Source: Gammaproteobacteria bacterium
Lineage (GTDB): Bacteria; Pseudomonadota; Gammaproteobacteria; Granulosicoccales; Granulosicoccaceae
Assembly (NCBI GenBank): GCA_019634245.1
Contig: JAHQVR010000040.1
Location: 1 to 41,804, forward strand
Length of the DNA stretch: 41,804 nt
Reading direction: 5' to 3'
Shown here in pieces: positions 1 to 7,755 of this stretch. Every line of letters starts with the position of its first letter. Within the stretch, counting starts at the first letter, position 1. Both the position numbers and the translations under genes were made by a program. The notes beneath the pieces were generated by a model, which was not told where the DNA came from, did no database searches, and saw only the letters and a list, made by a program, of their open reading frames with translations.

Positions 1-780
1 ATTTTGTTTCTAGGTGGTGTGTTGATGGTCATGCCACTGGTCTACATGATGTCCACCTCGTTTAAGTTTCCCTTCGAAGTATACAATCTGAATCTGATAC
101 CTGAAGAACCCACCCTGGAGAACTACACCTACGTCCTTGGCGATGGACGCTTTATGGATTGGTTCTTTAATTCATTGTTGATAGCGACATTAACCACCAT
201 TTCAAATGTACTGTTCGATAGTCTGGTGGGTTACACGCTGTGCAAGTTTACATTCCGTGGGCAGTATCTGGTGTTCATAGCGATTTTGTCTACGTTGATG
301 ATCCCCACCGAGATGCTGGTGATTCCTTGGTACCTGATGTCTCAGCAGTTCGGTTGGCTCGATACCACCTGGGGGATCATGTTCCCTGGGTTAATGACTG
401 CATTTGGTGTGTTTTTGATGAAGCAGTTTTTCGAATCGGTGCCGGATGACTTTATCGAAGCGGCGCGGATTGACGGCTTGAATGAGCTGCAGATTTGGTG
501 GACCGTAGCAATGCCATTGGTAAAACCCGCACTGGCGGCGTTGGCTATATTTGTGTTTTTGGGGAATTGGACGGCGTTTATTTGGCCGCTTATCGTCACC
601 ACCAGTCAGGACATGTACACATTGCCCGTGGGCTTAACCACGTTTAGTGTTGAGCAAGATGTAGAGTGGGAACTCATCATGACGGGGGCGGCGATCTCGG
701 TACTACCAACCTTGGTTGTCTTTTTAATCTTCCAACGTTTTATCATTCGTGGTGTCGTGATGGCAGGACTTAAAGGATGA
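1..780 (+). CDS. Sugar ABC transporter permease, MalG-type (5' end outside window)
   Basis: Inner-membrane permease of a CUT1-type sugar ABC importer. The reading frame is open to the left edge, so the start codon and probably about 20 N-terminal residues lie outside the window. What remains has several hydrophobic membrane segments and, in the second half, the cytoplasmic EAA loop (EAARIDGLNELQIWWTVAMP) that docks on the ATPase. The C-terminus ending in GVVMAGLKG is typical of MalG-family proteins. The stop overlaps the start of the next gene by 4 bp (ATGA), so it is co-transcribed with the lyase, ATPase and kinase that follow. Its partner permease and binding protein must lie upstream of the window. 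Family assignment is firm; the substrate is unknown. Confidence 0.93.
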   Translation: MLFLGGVLMVMPLVYMMSTSFKFPFEVYNLNLIPEEPTLENYTYVLGDGRFMDWFFNSLLIATLTTISNVLFDSLVGYTLCKFTFRGQYLVFIAILSTLMIPTEMLVIPWYLMSQQFGWLDTTWGIMFPGLMTAFGVFLMKQFFESVPDDFIEAARIDGLNELQIWWTVAMPLVKPALAALAIFVFLGNWTAFIWPLIVTTSQDMYTLPVGLTTFSVEQDVEWELIMTGAAISVLPTLVVFLIFQRFIIRGVVMAGLKG

Positions 781-2264
781 GCGATACGAGTGTATTTCCT
801 CACCCGGTGTATCAGAGCACCGTTCTTGAGCCTCTGTTTGAAGGCGTTAAGACCCACTTTGCACGGTCGATTGGAGAGATCAATCGAGCGCATCTGGTGA
901 TGCTATATGAAACCAACATTCTTGCTCCTGAGCAGGTGTTGTCAATTGCTCAGGCTCTGCAGGCGATTGATAAGGAGCTGAATCTAGAGACCTGTCGTTA
1001 TACCGGTGAGTATGAAGACTATTTTTTTATGGTCGAACATGAGCTACGCGATCGACTCGGTGCCGATTTAGGGGGCATGCTGCATACCGCTCGCTCACGA
1101 AACGATATGGACCATACGGTGTTTAAACTGCAGCTATTAGCGCGAACTGACAGCTTACTGACTTTGGCGCACAAGCTTGCCAGAGCAATCATTGATAAAG
1201 CGCATGCTGAGCGAGAAACGCCCATCGTAGCGTACACCCATGGTCAGCCTGCTCAGCCGAGTACCTTTGGTCATTATCTTTGCGCGAGTTTGGAAGTGTT
1301 ACTCAGCGATATAAAACGTATTGCTGATGCGCGAGAACTCTCCGCGTATTGCCCCATGGGCGCAGCCGCCATCACTACCAGTGGTTTTCCAATCGATCGG
1401 CATCGTATGGCTACGCTGCTGGGTTTTGTCGCACCTAAGCGCAATAGTTATGGTTGCATTGCTGCCGTGGATTACATCACCTCTTTGTATTCTTCAATCA
1501 AACTATTGTATTTACATCTGGGTCGTGTGATACAGGATATGGCATTTTGGTCGTCGTTTGAGGTGAACCAATTATATGTACCCAATAGTCTGGTGCAGAT
1601 CTCGTCGATCATGCCGCAAAAACGTAATCCTGTTCCCATAGAGCATATGCGACATCTAGCCAGTGTAACCGTGGGTCGTTGCGACACTATAGTCAATACC
1701 ATGCACAACACTCCGTTTACCGATATGAATGACAGTGAAGGCGAAGTGCAGAGTGCCGGTTTTAGTGCCTTTACTAGTGCTGAACGTGTATTGGAACTGT
1801 TTACCGCGGTAATCGAATCCGTCACGATCAATGTTGAACAAGTACAGAAAAACAGTGACGCAGCGTGTGCCACGGTTACAGAGCTTGCTGATACATTGGT
1901 GCGCGAAGAAGCCTTATCGTTTCGGCAGGCGCATGAAATTAGCGCTCATACTGCGAGAGCCGTATTGGCTGAAGGTCAATCTTTGAGTAGTGGCTACGAT
2001 CATTTTAAACAATGGTTTCAAGAGCTAGCGGATCGACCTACCGCGCTAGATAAAACAACTTTTGTTGATGCTGTGTCGATAGGACGCTTTGTGGAATGTC
2101 GTGATCGGTTTGGCGGACCTGCACCGAAGGCGTTGGATGAAGCTATTGGGGCCTATACCGACCAATTGTCTGTGCTTGAATCTGAGGCTGTTGATAAACG
2201 TATGCAAATAGCTGCTGCGAAAGACGAGCTTAATAGGGCCTTTCAACACTTACTGGAGCTTTAA
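777..2264 (+). CDS. Argininosuccinate lyase-like enzyme (fumarase/aspartase superfamily)
   Basis: A 495-residue member of the superfamily that removes fumarate from N-substituted aspartates. Visible signatures are TARSRNDM (about residues 104-111, substrate binding), YTHGQPAQP (153-161, the general-acid region) and the flexible catalytic loop SSIMPQKRNP (276-285). True ArgH normally reads THLQ and GSSLMPQKKNPD. Here the Leu is Gly, the Gly before the SS pair is Ile, and the residue after NP is Val. It is also longer than the usual ~460 residues. It sits between a sugar permease and the ATPase, overlapping the first by 4 bp and 3 bp before the second, with no other arginine genes nearby. I infer a catabolic lyase acting on an imported N-substituted aspartate, perhaps like EDDS lyase, rather than arginine biosynthesis. 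Superfamily sure; substrate unknown. Confidence 0.88.
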   Translation: MSDTSVFPHPVYQSTVLEPLFEGVKTHFARSIGEINRAHLVMLYETNILAPEQVLSIAQALQAIDKELNLETCRYTGEYEDYFFMVEHELRDRLGADLGGMLHTARSRNDMDHTVFKLQLLARTDSLLTLAHKLARAIIDKAHAERETPIVAYTHGQPAQPSTFGHYLCASLEVLLSDIKRIADARELSAYCPMGAAAITTSGFPIDRHRMATLLGFVAPKRNSYGCIAAVDYITSLYSSIKLLYLHLGRVIQDMAFWSSFEVNQLYVPNSLVQISSIMPQKRNPVPIEHMRHLASVTVGRCDTIVNTMHNTPFTDMNDSEGEVQSAGFSAFTSAERVLELFTAVIESVTINVEQVQKNSDAACATVTELADTLVREEALSFRQAHEISAHTARAVLAEGQSLSSGYDHFKQWFQELADRPTALDKTTFVDAVSIGRFVECRDRFGGPAPKALDEAIGAYTDQLSVLESEAVDKRMQIAAAKDELNRAFQHLLEL

Positions 2265-2267
2265 TCT

Positions 2268-3332
2268 GTGGCGACTCTAGCCTTGCGAGATCTGGTCAAA
2301 CGCTATGGCAAAACCGAAGTGCTGCACGGCATAAATCTGGATGTGGCCGATGGCGAGTTTGTCGTTTTTGTCGGGCCATCGGGTTGTGGCAAATCCACAA
2401 CGCTGAGAATGATCGCAGGGCTTGAGGATATTACCGAAGGCCAAGTGAAAATCAACGATGCTGTTGTGAATAACCTTGAACCCAAACAACGAAACATCGC
2501 CATGGTTTTCCAGAACTACGCTATCTACCCACATATGAGCGTACGGAAAAATATCGGCTTCGGGCTTCGAACCTCCAAACTACCCAAAGCGGAGAAAACC
2601 AAGCGCGTGGATGAAGTAGCGACTATGTTGGGTATGAAAGAATACCTTGATCGCAAACCGAATGAACTCTCAGGTGGTCAGCGGCAGCGTGTCGCTATTG
2701 GACGTGCCTTGGTCAGAAACCCGGCTGTATTCCTGTTTGATGAACCTCTATCAAACCTGGATGCTCAGCTCAGAACACAGATGCGCTTGGAGATCAAAAA
2801 ACTACACCAGCGGGTAGGTAACACCATCATATTTGTCACACACGATCAAATAGAGGCGATGACCCTGGCCGATCGGATTGTCATTATGAACGATGGGCAT
2901 ATTCAGCAAGTGGCAACTCCAGCGGATGCCTATCATAAACCGGCTAATGAGTTTGTTGCCCGATTTATCGGCGCTCCCTCTATGAATATGCTCGGCGGAA
3001 TCGCCATGCCCACCGGCATTGAGCTGTGGAATGGGGTGCGGATAGCCGGCCCAAATGAAGCAATCCAAACTGACCGAAAAATTACGGTAGGAATACGACC
3101 TGAAGATCTCAGTATTTGTGGTGCAGGTCAGCAGGCAGTGTTATCTGGTACCGTCACTGTTGTAGAGCCACTGGGCTCTGAATCTTTGTTGTATGTAGAT
3201 ATCAACGGCACTGAAATAATTGCGTCCGGTCCAGGACGTGATGCACCTACACCAAATTCAGTTATTGATTTATACGCACCACCTGAATCGTTTCATTTTT
3301 TTGATAAGGAAACGGGGCAGTCGATTCAGTGA
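2268..3332 (+). CDS. Sugar ABC transporter ATP-binding protein, MalK/UgpC-type
   Basis: A 354-residue ATPase energising the sugar importer whose permease ends at 780. Walker A (GPSGCGKST), the ABC signature (LSGGQRQR), Walker B (VFLFDEP) and the H-loop (FVTHDQ) are all intact in the first ~210 residues. The C-terminal ~120 residues form the OB-fold/TOBE regulatory domain typical of MalK, UgpC and MsmK. The start is a GTG 3 bp after the lyase stop, which indicates translational coupling. The stop overlaps the GTG start of the kinase by 4 bp (GTGA). A second, separate ATPase of the same family lies at 15011-16078, so the two sugar systems in the window do not have to share one. Confidence 0.95.
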   Translation: MATLALRDLVKRYGKTEVLHGINLDVADGEFVVFVGPSGCGKSTTLRMIAGLEDITEGQVKINDAVVNNLEPKQRNIAMVFQNYAIYPHMSVRKNIGFGLRTSKLPKAEKTKRVDEVATMLGMKEYLDRKPNELSGGQRQRVAIGRALVRNPAVFLFDEPLSNLDAQLRTQMRLEIKKLHQRVGNTIIFVTHDQIEAMTLADRIVIMNDGHIQQVATPADAYHKPANEFVARFIGAPSMNMLGGIAMPTGIELWNGVRIAGPNEAIQTDRKITVGIRPEDLSICGAGQQAVLSGTVTVVEPLGSESLLYVDINGTEIIASGPGRDAPTPNSVIDLYAPPESFHFFDKETGQSIQ

Positions 3333-4186
3333 GTTTGCCAGCCGTGCTCTGTGTGGGGCGTGTCTATTGTGATCTGGTGTTCTGCGGGTTGAACAGTGGC
3401 CCAAGTCCAGGCCAAGAAATATACGCGGATCGATTATCCTTACACACCGGTGGTGGAGCAGCCATCACAGCCTATAGTTTGGCCAAACTAGGTCACACAG
3501 TGGATCTATGCGCAAAGCTACCTGCATCCCCCTTTTTGTCCATCGTTGAAACTGATCTGACAAGCGTTGTAGATTTGAAGTACTGCTCCGCAGTAGAGCA
3601 GGACGATCCTCAAATTACGGTCGCGTTGACCGGGGATAGGGATCGAAGTTTTATCACTCGTCGGCCGGGTAAGGCTCTGCCTGACCACTATACGCAACAC
3701 CTGAAGGCCGCCGGCGAATCAACATCTATATCGCATCTACACATCGGCGAACTTGCGACATTGCTTGATCACCCCGACTTGGTGACGTTGGCACAGAAGG
3801 CCGGTTGGAGTGTATCACTTGATTGCGCTTGGGACCCAGACGCTTTGCACTCAAAGCAGGCTTTGGCATTGATTGAAAAGGTCGATGTTTTTCTACCGAA
3901 CGAATCTGAATTTAAAGAGCTTGCTGCAATAGGGCTGACCGCTGAAACGGTACCGGTTACAGTGATAAAGAAAGGTGAGTCTGGGGCTCAGGCATTTTCG
4001 AAAAATGAATCTGCGGAAGTGTTGGCGGAGAAAGTACAGTGTATGGATGCCACGGGTGCGGGCGATGCCTTTAATGCTGGTTTTATCCATGCGTGGTTGC
4101 AGGGGCAATCACTGGATAGGTGTTTAGTTTCAGGAAATCGCAGCGGTGCAGAAGCTGTTTCACATTTGGGTGGAATAGCTGTATAA
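3329..4186 (+). CDS. PfkB-family carbohydrate kinase
   Basis: A 285-residue ribokinase/PfkB-fold kinase expected to phosphorylate a sugar or sugar derivative with ATP in the cytoplasm. The N-terminal region has the glycine-rich LHTGGGAAITAYSLAKLG segment of PfkB signature 1. The C-terminal DATGAGDAFNAGF carries the anion hole and the catalytic Asp (signature 2). Start is GTG, overlapping the ATPase stop. It is the last gene of the plus-strand sugar operon. The gap of 120 bp to the convergent aldolase gene contains only a weak dyad. Specificity cannot be read: fructose-, ribose- and ketodeoxygluconate-kinase activities are all possible. Confidence 0.9.
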   Translation: MSLPAVLCVGRVYCDLVFCGLNSGPSPGQEIYADRLSLHTGGGAAITAYSLAKLGHTVDLCAKLPASPFLSIVETDLTSVVDLKYCSAVEQDDPQITVALTGDRDRSFITRRPGKALPDHYTQHLKAAGESTSISHLHIGELATLLDHPDLVTLAQKAGWSVSLDCAWDPDALHSKQALALIEKVDVFLPNESEFKELAAIGLTAETVPVTVIKKGESGAQAFSKNESAEVLAEKVQCMDATGAGDAFNAGFIHAWLQGQSLDRCLVSGNRSGAEAVSHLGGIAV

Positions 4187-4306
4187 AGCGTGTGATGTTG
4201 GTGCTGTCGCTCGCTGATTATTCAGAGTAAATCTGCCTGACAGGTGCGTAATTTGATCCTGTGACGCTTGGCTATAGGGACATTTTTAGCCATGCTTACT
4301 GAGTGC

Positions 4307-4963
4307 CTAACTTTCTACATCCTTGGGTCCATAGTCGTAAAAGGCCTTCAGCACTACATCCATTTCCTCATCGCTGAGTAGGTGCATCGATTTGGCCATA
4401 TCCGCGTGATAATACTGTTTGGACAGTGTTTCTAATTCAACGGCTGCCCACATAGTTTTATCAAGATCAGACCCTGCGACCACCATTCCGTGATTAGCCA
4501 TAAGACAGGCGCTGCGGTCTTTCATTGCCGCGATAATATTATTCGATAACTCTTTAGTTCCATAGGTGGCGTAATCGGCACATCGAACTGTGGTGCCTCC
4601 GAACGCTGCAATCATATAGTGGCAAGGCGGAATCTCTCGCCGCCCAATGGATAAGATGGTTGAGTACATCGAGTGAGTGTGAATGACTGCACCATAGTTT
4701 GCGTTACTTTGAAGAATTGCTCGATGAAAATGCCATTCTGATGATGGTTTGAATGGGCCCTCCCATTCATAAGCATCATCTGATACCGACATTGCAGCGA
4801 TATGCTCGGGCTCAAGCTCCTCATAGGGGATGCCGCTGGGTGTGATTAGCATTTGATCCCCAACGCGTGCACTGATGTTACCTGAGGTGCCCTGATTCAG
4901 CCCAGTGGCGTTCATGCGCAAGCACATCTCGATAATTTTCTTTCTAATGTCTAATTCATTCAT
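4307..4963 (-). CDS. Class II aldolase/epimerase (FucA/AraD family)
   Basis: A 218-residue zinc-dependent aldolase of the L-fuculose-1-phosphate aldolase / L-ribulose-5-phosphate 4-epimerase family, close to the ~215 residues of FucA. Expected metal and catalytic residues are present: Glu76 in SSEWHFH, His95 and His97 in IHTHS, and His158 in ANHGM. The phosphate-binding GTSGNIS lies at 25-31. I chose the ATG at 4963 over an upstream TTG at 4996 because conserved sequence begins there and a GGAAA-like ribosome site precedes it. It is downstream of the dehydrogenase, kinase and sulfatase genes and probably cleaves the phosphorylated sugar to dihydroxyacetone phosphate and an aldehyde. It has its own 147-bp upstream region with a perfect dyad, so it may be separately controlled. 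Confidence 0.88.
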   Translation of the reverse strand: MNELDIRKKIIEMCLRMNATGLNQGTSGNISARVGDQMLITPSGIPYEELEPEHIAAMSVSDDAYEWEGPFKPSSEWHFHRAILQSNANYGAVIHTHSMYSTILSIGRREIPPCHYMIAAFGGTTVRCADYATYGTKELSNNIIAAMKDRSACLMANHGMVVAGSDLDKTMWAAVELETLSKQYYHADMAKSMHLLSDEEMDVVLKAFYDYGPKDVES

Positions 4964-4993
4964 CGAATGGTTTCCGAGTGTAAGAGTTTTACA

Positions 4994-5012
4994 CAAATAA
5001 TCGTGTTATTTG
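4994..5012. promoter_or_regulatory. Perfect 19-bp dyad upstream of the aldolase gene (candidate operator)
   Basis: CAAATAATCGTGTTATTTG consists of two perfect 7-bp arms around a 5-bp centre, 31 bp upstream of the aldolase start. Reading toward the aldolase, no T-run follows, so it does not look like a terminator for the dehydrogenase gene. The AT-rich dyad resembles in style the dyad over the iclR promoter (14928-14945), but the sequences are not identical. A transcription-factor site is an inference. Confidence 0.4.
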
Positions 5013-5080
5013 ATCGCTTTTTCTCTGTGGGTATATGTCCAAACTCTTCAGCTGAATTGCCTATGCCAGAGACGAAAGTG

Positions 5081-5098
5081 GAATTATGCACTTAATTC
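5081..5098. promoter_or_regulatory. Minor dyad in the dehydrogenase-aldolase gap
   Basis: GAATTA and TAATTC form a perfect 6-bp inverted repeat separated by 6 bp, just downstream of the dehydrogenase stop. It could be a second regulatory half-site pair or chance in AT-rich DNA. Confidence 0.2.
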
Positions 5099-5110
5099 TG
5101 ATGTGTGTAC

Positions 5111-6154
5111 CTAAGGACAAAGATTTATTGCCGGTTCATTGTTTATGAATCGGCGAAAATCCTCAGCGATCATATTCGCTGCGATGGTTACCGTTGATTT
5201 AGATGCACCGGCGATGTGAGAGGTTAGTAACACGTTCGGTAGTTTTGTCAGAATAGATGAATTTGGCAAGGGTTCTTTTGCAAACGTATCCAGTGCTGCG
5301 CCCGAGAGATGACCTGACTGCAACGCTGCGATAAGTGCTGGCTCATCGACGAGTGAACCGCGAGCGGTATTGATTAAGACCGCACCGGGTTTCATTTTTT
5401 CAATGTTGCTCTGGTCAAACAGTCCAACAGTTTCTGGTGTTTCTGGCAGGTGCAGTGACACGGCGTCTGACTCTGCGAGAAGAATCTCTAAGTCCACTTG
5501 CTTCACACCATAGTTAATGTCATCTTCGCTCAGTGAAACGTATGGATCAGTGACTAGTATGCGTGATGAAAATGCTTTTAGTAGTTGACCTACGCGTTTA
5601 CCAATGTGGGAGTAACCCACCAAGCCGATGGTCATCGCCGATAGTTCATTTCGCTGAACATCGGCGCGATAGAAATTCCCACTCCAGATATTTTTCTTCA
5701 TAGCCTCATGTGAATAGGCAATGTTGCGGGTTTCACCCAGGAGCACGCCGATAGTAAATTCTGCGACGGCACTGGCGTTACGTCCGGGAGTGTTCACGAG
5801 TCGGATGCCACGTTGATTTAGCGCAGCACGATCAACGTTGACCGGTCCACCTCGTGATACTCCAACAAATTTCAGCTTGGGCAGCTGATCCAACATGGTG
5901 TCGGTCAGTGGTGCCGCATGTGTAATCATGGCAATGGCGTCTTGGACGTGTTCAATGATTTGTTCCGATTCGCCCTGAAATTCCTTTATCTGGCTGTATT
6001 GTGAGTCTTTGCTACGCTGTGTGATCGGTACATCTGGAAACGGTAAATTTATTTCAGAAAACGAAAGGCCATGGGGAATTTTTTCAACTAATGCGTCTTT
6101 GAACGCACTAGAGTGCATAAAATTATCCCCAACAATGGCAACACGATGATTCAA
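5111..6154 (-). CDS. D-2-hydroxyacid dehydrogenase, NAD-dependent
   Basis: A 347-residue member of the D-isomer 2-hydroxyacid dehydrogenase family, interconverting 2-keto and D-2-hydroxy acids. The catalytic triad is visible: Arg265 in NTARGSLVD, Glu294 in AKEPLP and His313 in SHIAGAS. The nucleotide-binding loop reads LVGYSHIG (178-185), so the second glycine of the usual GxGxxG is Ser. The start is a TTG preceded by AGGGGA at good spacing. It overlaps the kinase stop by 4 bp, so the two are translationally coupled. In this operon it probably oxidises or reduces an acid derived from the sugar. SerA at 36619-38211 is the biosynthetic relative, so this copy is likely catabolic. Confidence 0.88.
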   Translation of the reverse strand: MNHRVAIVGDNFMHSSAFKDALVEKIPHGLSFSEINLPFPDVPITQRSKDSQYSQIKEFQGESEQIIEHVQDAIAMITHAAPLTDTMLDQLPKLKFVGVSRGGPVNVDRAALNQRGIRLVNTPGRNASAVAEFTIGVLLGETRNIAYSHEAMKKNIWSGNFYRADVQRNELSAMTIGLVGYSHIGKRVGQLLKAFSSRILVTDPYVSLSEDDINYGVKQVDLEILLAESDAVSLHLPETPETVGLFDQSNIEKMKPGAVLINTARGSLVDEPALIAALQSGHLSGAALDTFAKEPLPNSSILTKLPNVLLTSHIAGASKSTVTIAANMIAEDFRRFINNEPAINLCP

Positions 6155-7755
6155 TGACTGTCCCCTTGTTCTGCTGTTTTTGATATACAGGAACTAGACT
6201 GTCGTAAGTTGGCAAGACTCTCCCAGGTGGATGTTTGGCTTTTTCGATGAGCTTTGTAAATAGTGAAGAGTTCGTTGTAGGCGTCGGTATGATCCGTGTT
6301 AGGTTCGATGGCCGTGCCCAGATGAGGTGCTACCCATGTCTGAACACAGCTGTCAATCGAATCGTAATGGCCCAGCTGCACTGCCGCCATCATTGCGGCG
6401 CCGGCTGCTCCGGATTCTTCTCTATCAATGGAACGTACAGGCCGATTCATCACGCTGGCCAGAATGTGCCGAAGCGCCGAGGATTTCGCACCGCCACCAC
6501 TAAGGCGTATTTCAGTGGGTAACTCTCCAAGATCGTCATAGCAATCTCGAGCCGCGAGGCAAATACCTTCGTACACGCATCTGGCGAGATCCTTAATGTC
6601 GGTGTGTTGATCCAAGCCGATAAAGCCAGCGCGAGCATTGGCATCGAAAAACGGACCACGCTCACCGGCGGTGGAAATATAAGGTTGATAGATCGCATTG
6701 CCAAGCGGCGTTTCTTGAACGTATTGATCGAGTTGCATTAACAACGCCTCTCTATCGATCGTATTGCCCGTTAGTGATACCGCATCGGCAATGAGGTCTA
6801 ACAACCAGTCGATATTCATTGTGGCAGACATGTTGGTTTGCAGTTGGGCGTGTCCGCCGCCAGGAAATACAATGGTGTAACCCGTTTTATCCTTAGGCAA
6901 GGTCAGCTCAGAGCTTGCACTACTGTAGCGCATATGGATACCTGTAGTGCCCAGTAGCGTCATCGCTGTTTGGGTGCCTTGGTCATAAAGACCACCACCC
7001 AGCGCCGAACAAATCACATCCACCGCTGCTAAGTTAACCTGTGTATCGGAAGGTAGTCCCACTTGCTCGCAGATGTCTTTAAGCATTGGTGACGACGTGG
7101 TGAGCCCATCGACGATATCGGGTAATGTATCTGCGCGGTGTGACAAACCCAATATCGACAAGACTTCGGGTGAGTATTGGTGTTTCTTTATATCCCCGTA
7201 CGTGAACAGCGCTTCTCCGGGGTCGGTAGCGCGAACGCCAGTTAAGCAAAAGTACAAGTAATCCTTACAATGAAAACTGCAATCAGCGAGATCCAGCGTT
7301 TGCGGATCGGTGCGCTCTAACCACAGCATCTGAATACGATTTTGCGAAGCGTTAATGGCCGTACCGGTCAATTCAAACAGGCGTGCGTAGTCTGCGCTAT
7401 TCTCTAGCTCTGTCACAAGAGAAGCGGCTCTGGAATCTAGCCAGAGCCAAGCCTTCTGTACCGGCTCACCGGCACGATTGATGAGCCACATTCCATCACC
7501 CTGTCCGGTTAAGGACACCGCTTTTACCCGCTTGGCTTCCGATCCCAGTTTGCTCACTAGATCTGTCAGGGTTTGTAGCACAATGCTTCGGGTTAGCTGC
7601 ATATCCTGTTCAGCACAATTGTCCGACACAGTCGTGTATTCATTCGGAGTAGAGGCAACCGCGAGTAGCTCACCGACCACGGAGAATGCTACGCATTTAA
7701 TTAACGATGTACCCGCATCGATGCCGATGAGAATGTCATCTTGTTGAGTGTTCAT
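6151..7755 (-). CDS. FGGY-family carbohydrate kinase
   Basis: A 534-residue sugar kinase of the xylulokinase/ribulokinase/glycerol kinase family. The N-terminal phosphate motif GIDAGTSLIK is at 11-20, a second phosphate loop LGTTGIHM at 268-275, the likely catalytic Asp246 in VDVICSALG, and the adenosine motif LSGGGAKSS in the C-terminal half. The ATG start overlaps the stop of the sulfatase gene by 4 bp and its own stop overlaps the dehydrogenase start, so it is embedded in a tight operon. It would phosphorylate the ketose or sugar produced after desulfation, providing the substrate for the class II aldolase downstream. The exact sugar is not evident. Confidence 0.91.
   Translation of the reverse strand: MNTQQDDILIGIDAGTSLIKCVAFSVVGELLAVASTPNEYTTVSDNCAEQDMQLTRSIVLQTLTDLVSKLGSEAKRVKAVSLTGQGDGMWLINRAGEPVQKAWLWLDSRAASLVTELENSADYARLFELTGTAINASQNRIQMLWLERTDPQTLDLADCSFHCKDYLYFCLTGVRATDPGEALFTYGDIKKHQYSPEVLSILGLSHRADTLPDIVDGLTTSSPMLKDICEQVGLPSDTQVNLAAVDVICSALGGGLYDQGTQTAMTLLGTTGIHMRYSSASSELTLPKDKTGYTIVFPGGGHAQLQTNMSATMNIDWLLDLIADAVSLTGNTIDREALLMQLDQYVQETPLGNAIYQPYISTAGERGPFFDANARAGFIGLDQHTDIKDLARCVYEGICLAARDCYDDLGELPTEIRLSGGGAKSSALRHILASVMNRPVRSIDREESGAAGAAMMAAVQLGHYDSIDSCVQTWVAPHLGTAIEPNTDHTDAYNELFTIYKAHRKSQTSTWESLANLRQSSSCISKTAEQGDSH

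Noticed and set aside
4269..4292. TGGCTA/TAGCCA dyad in the convergent gap between the PfkB kinase and aldolase genes, as a bidirectional terminator
   Set aside because: Only 6-bp arms with a 12-nt loop and no T-run on either strand.
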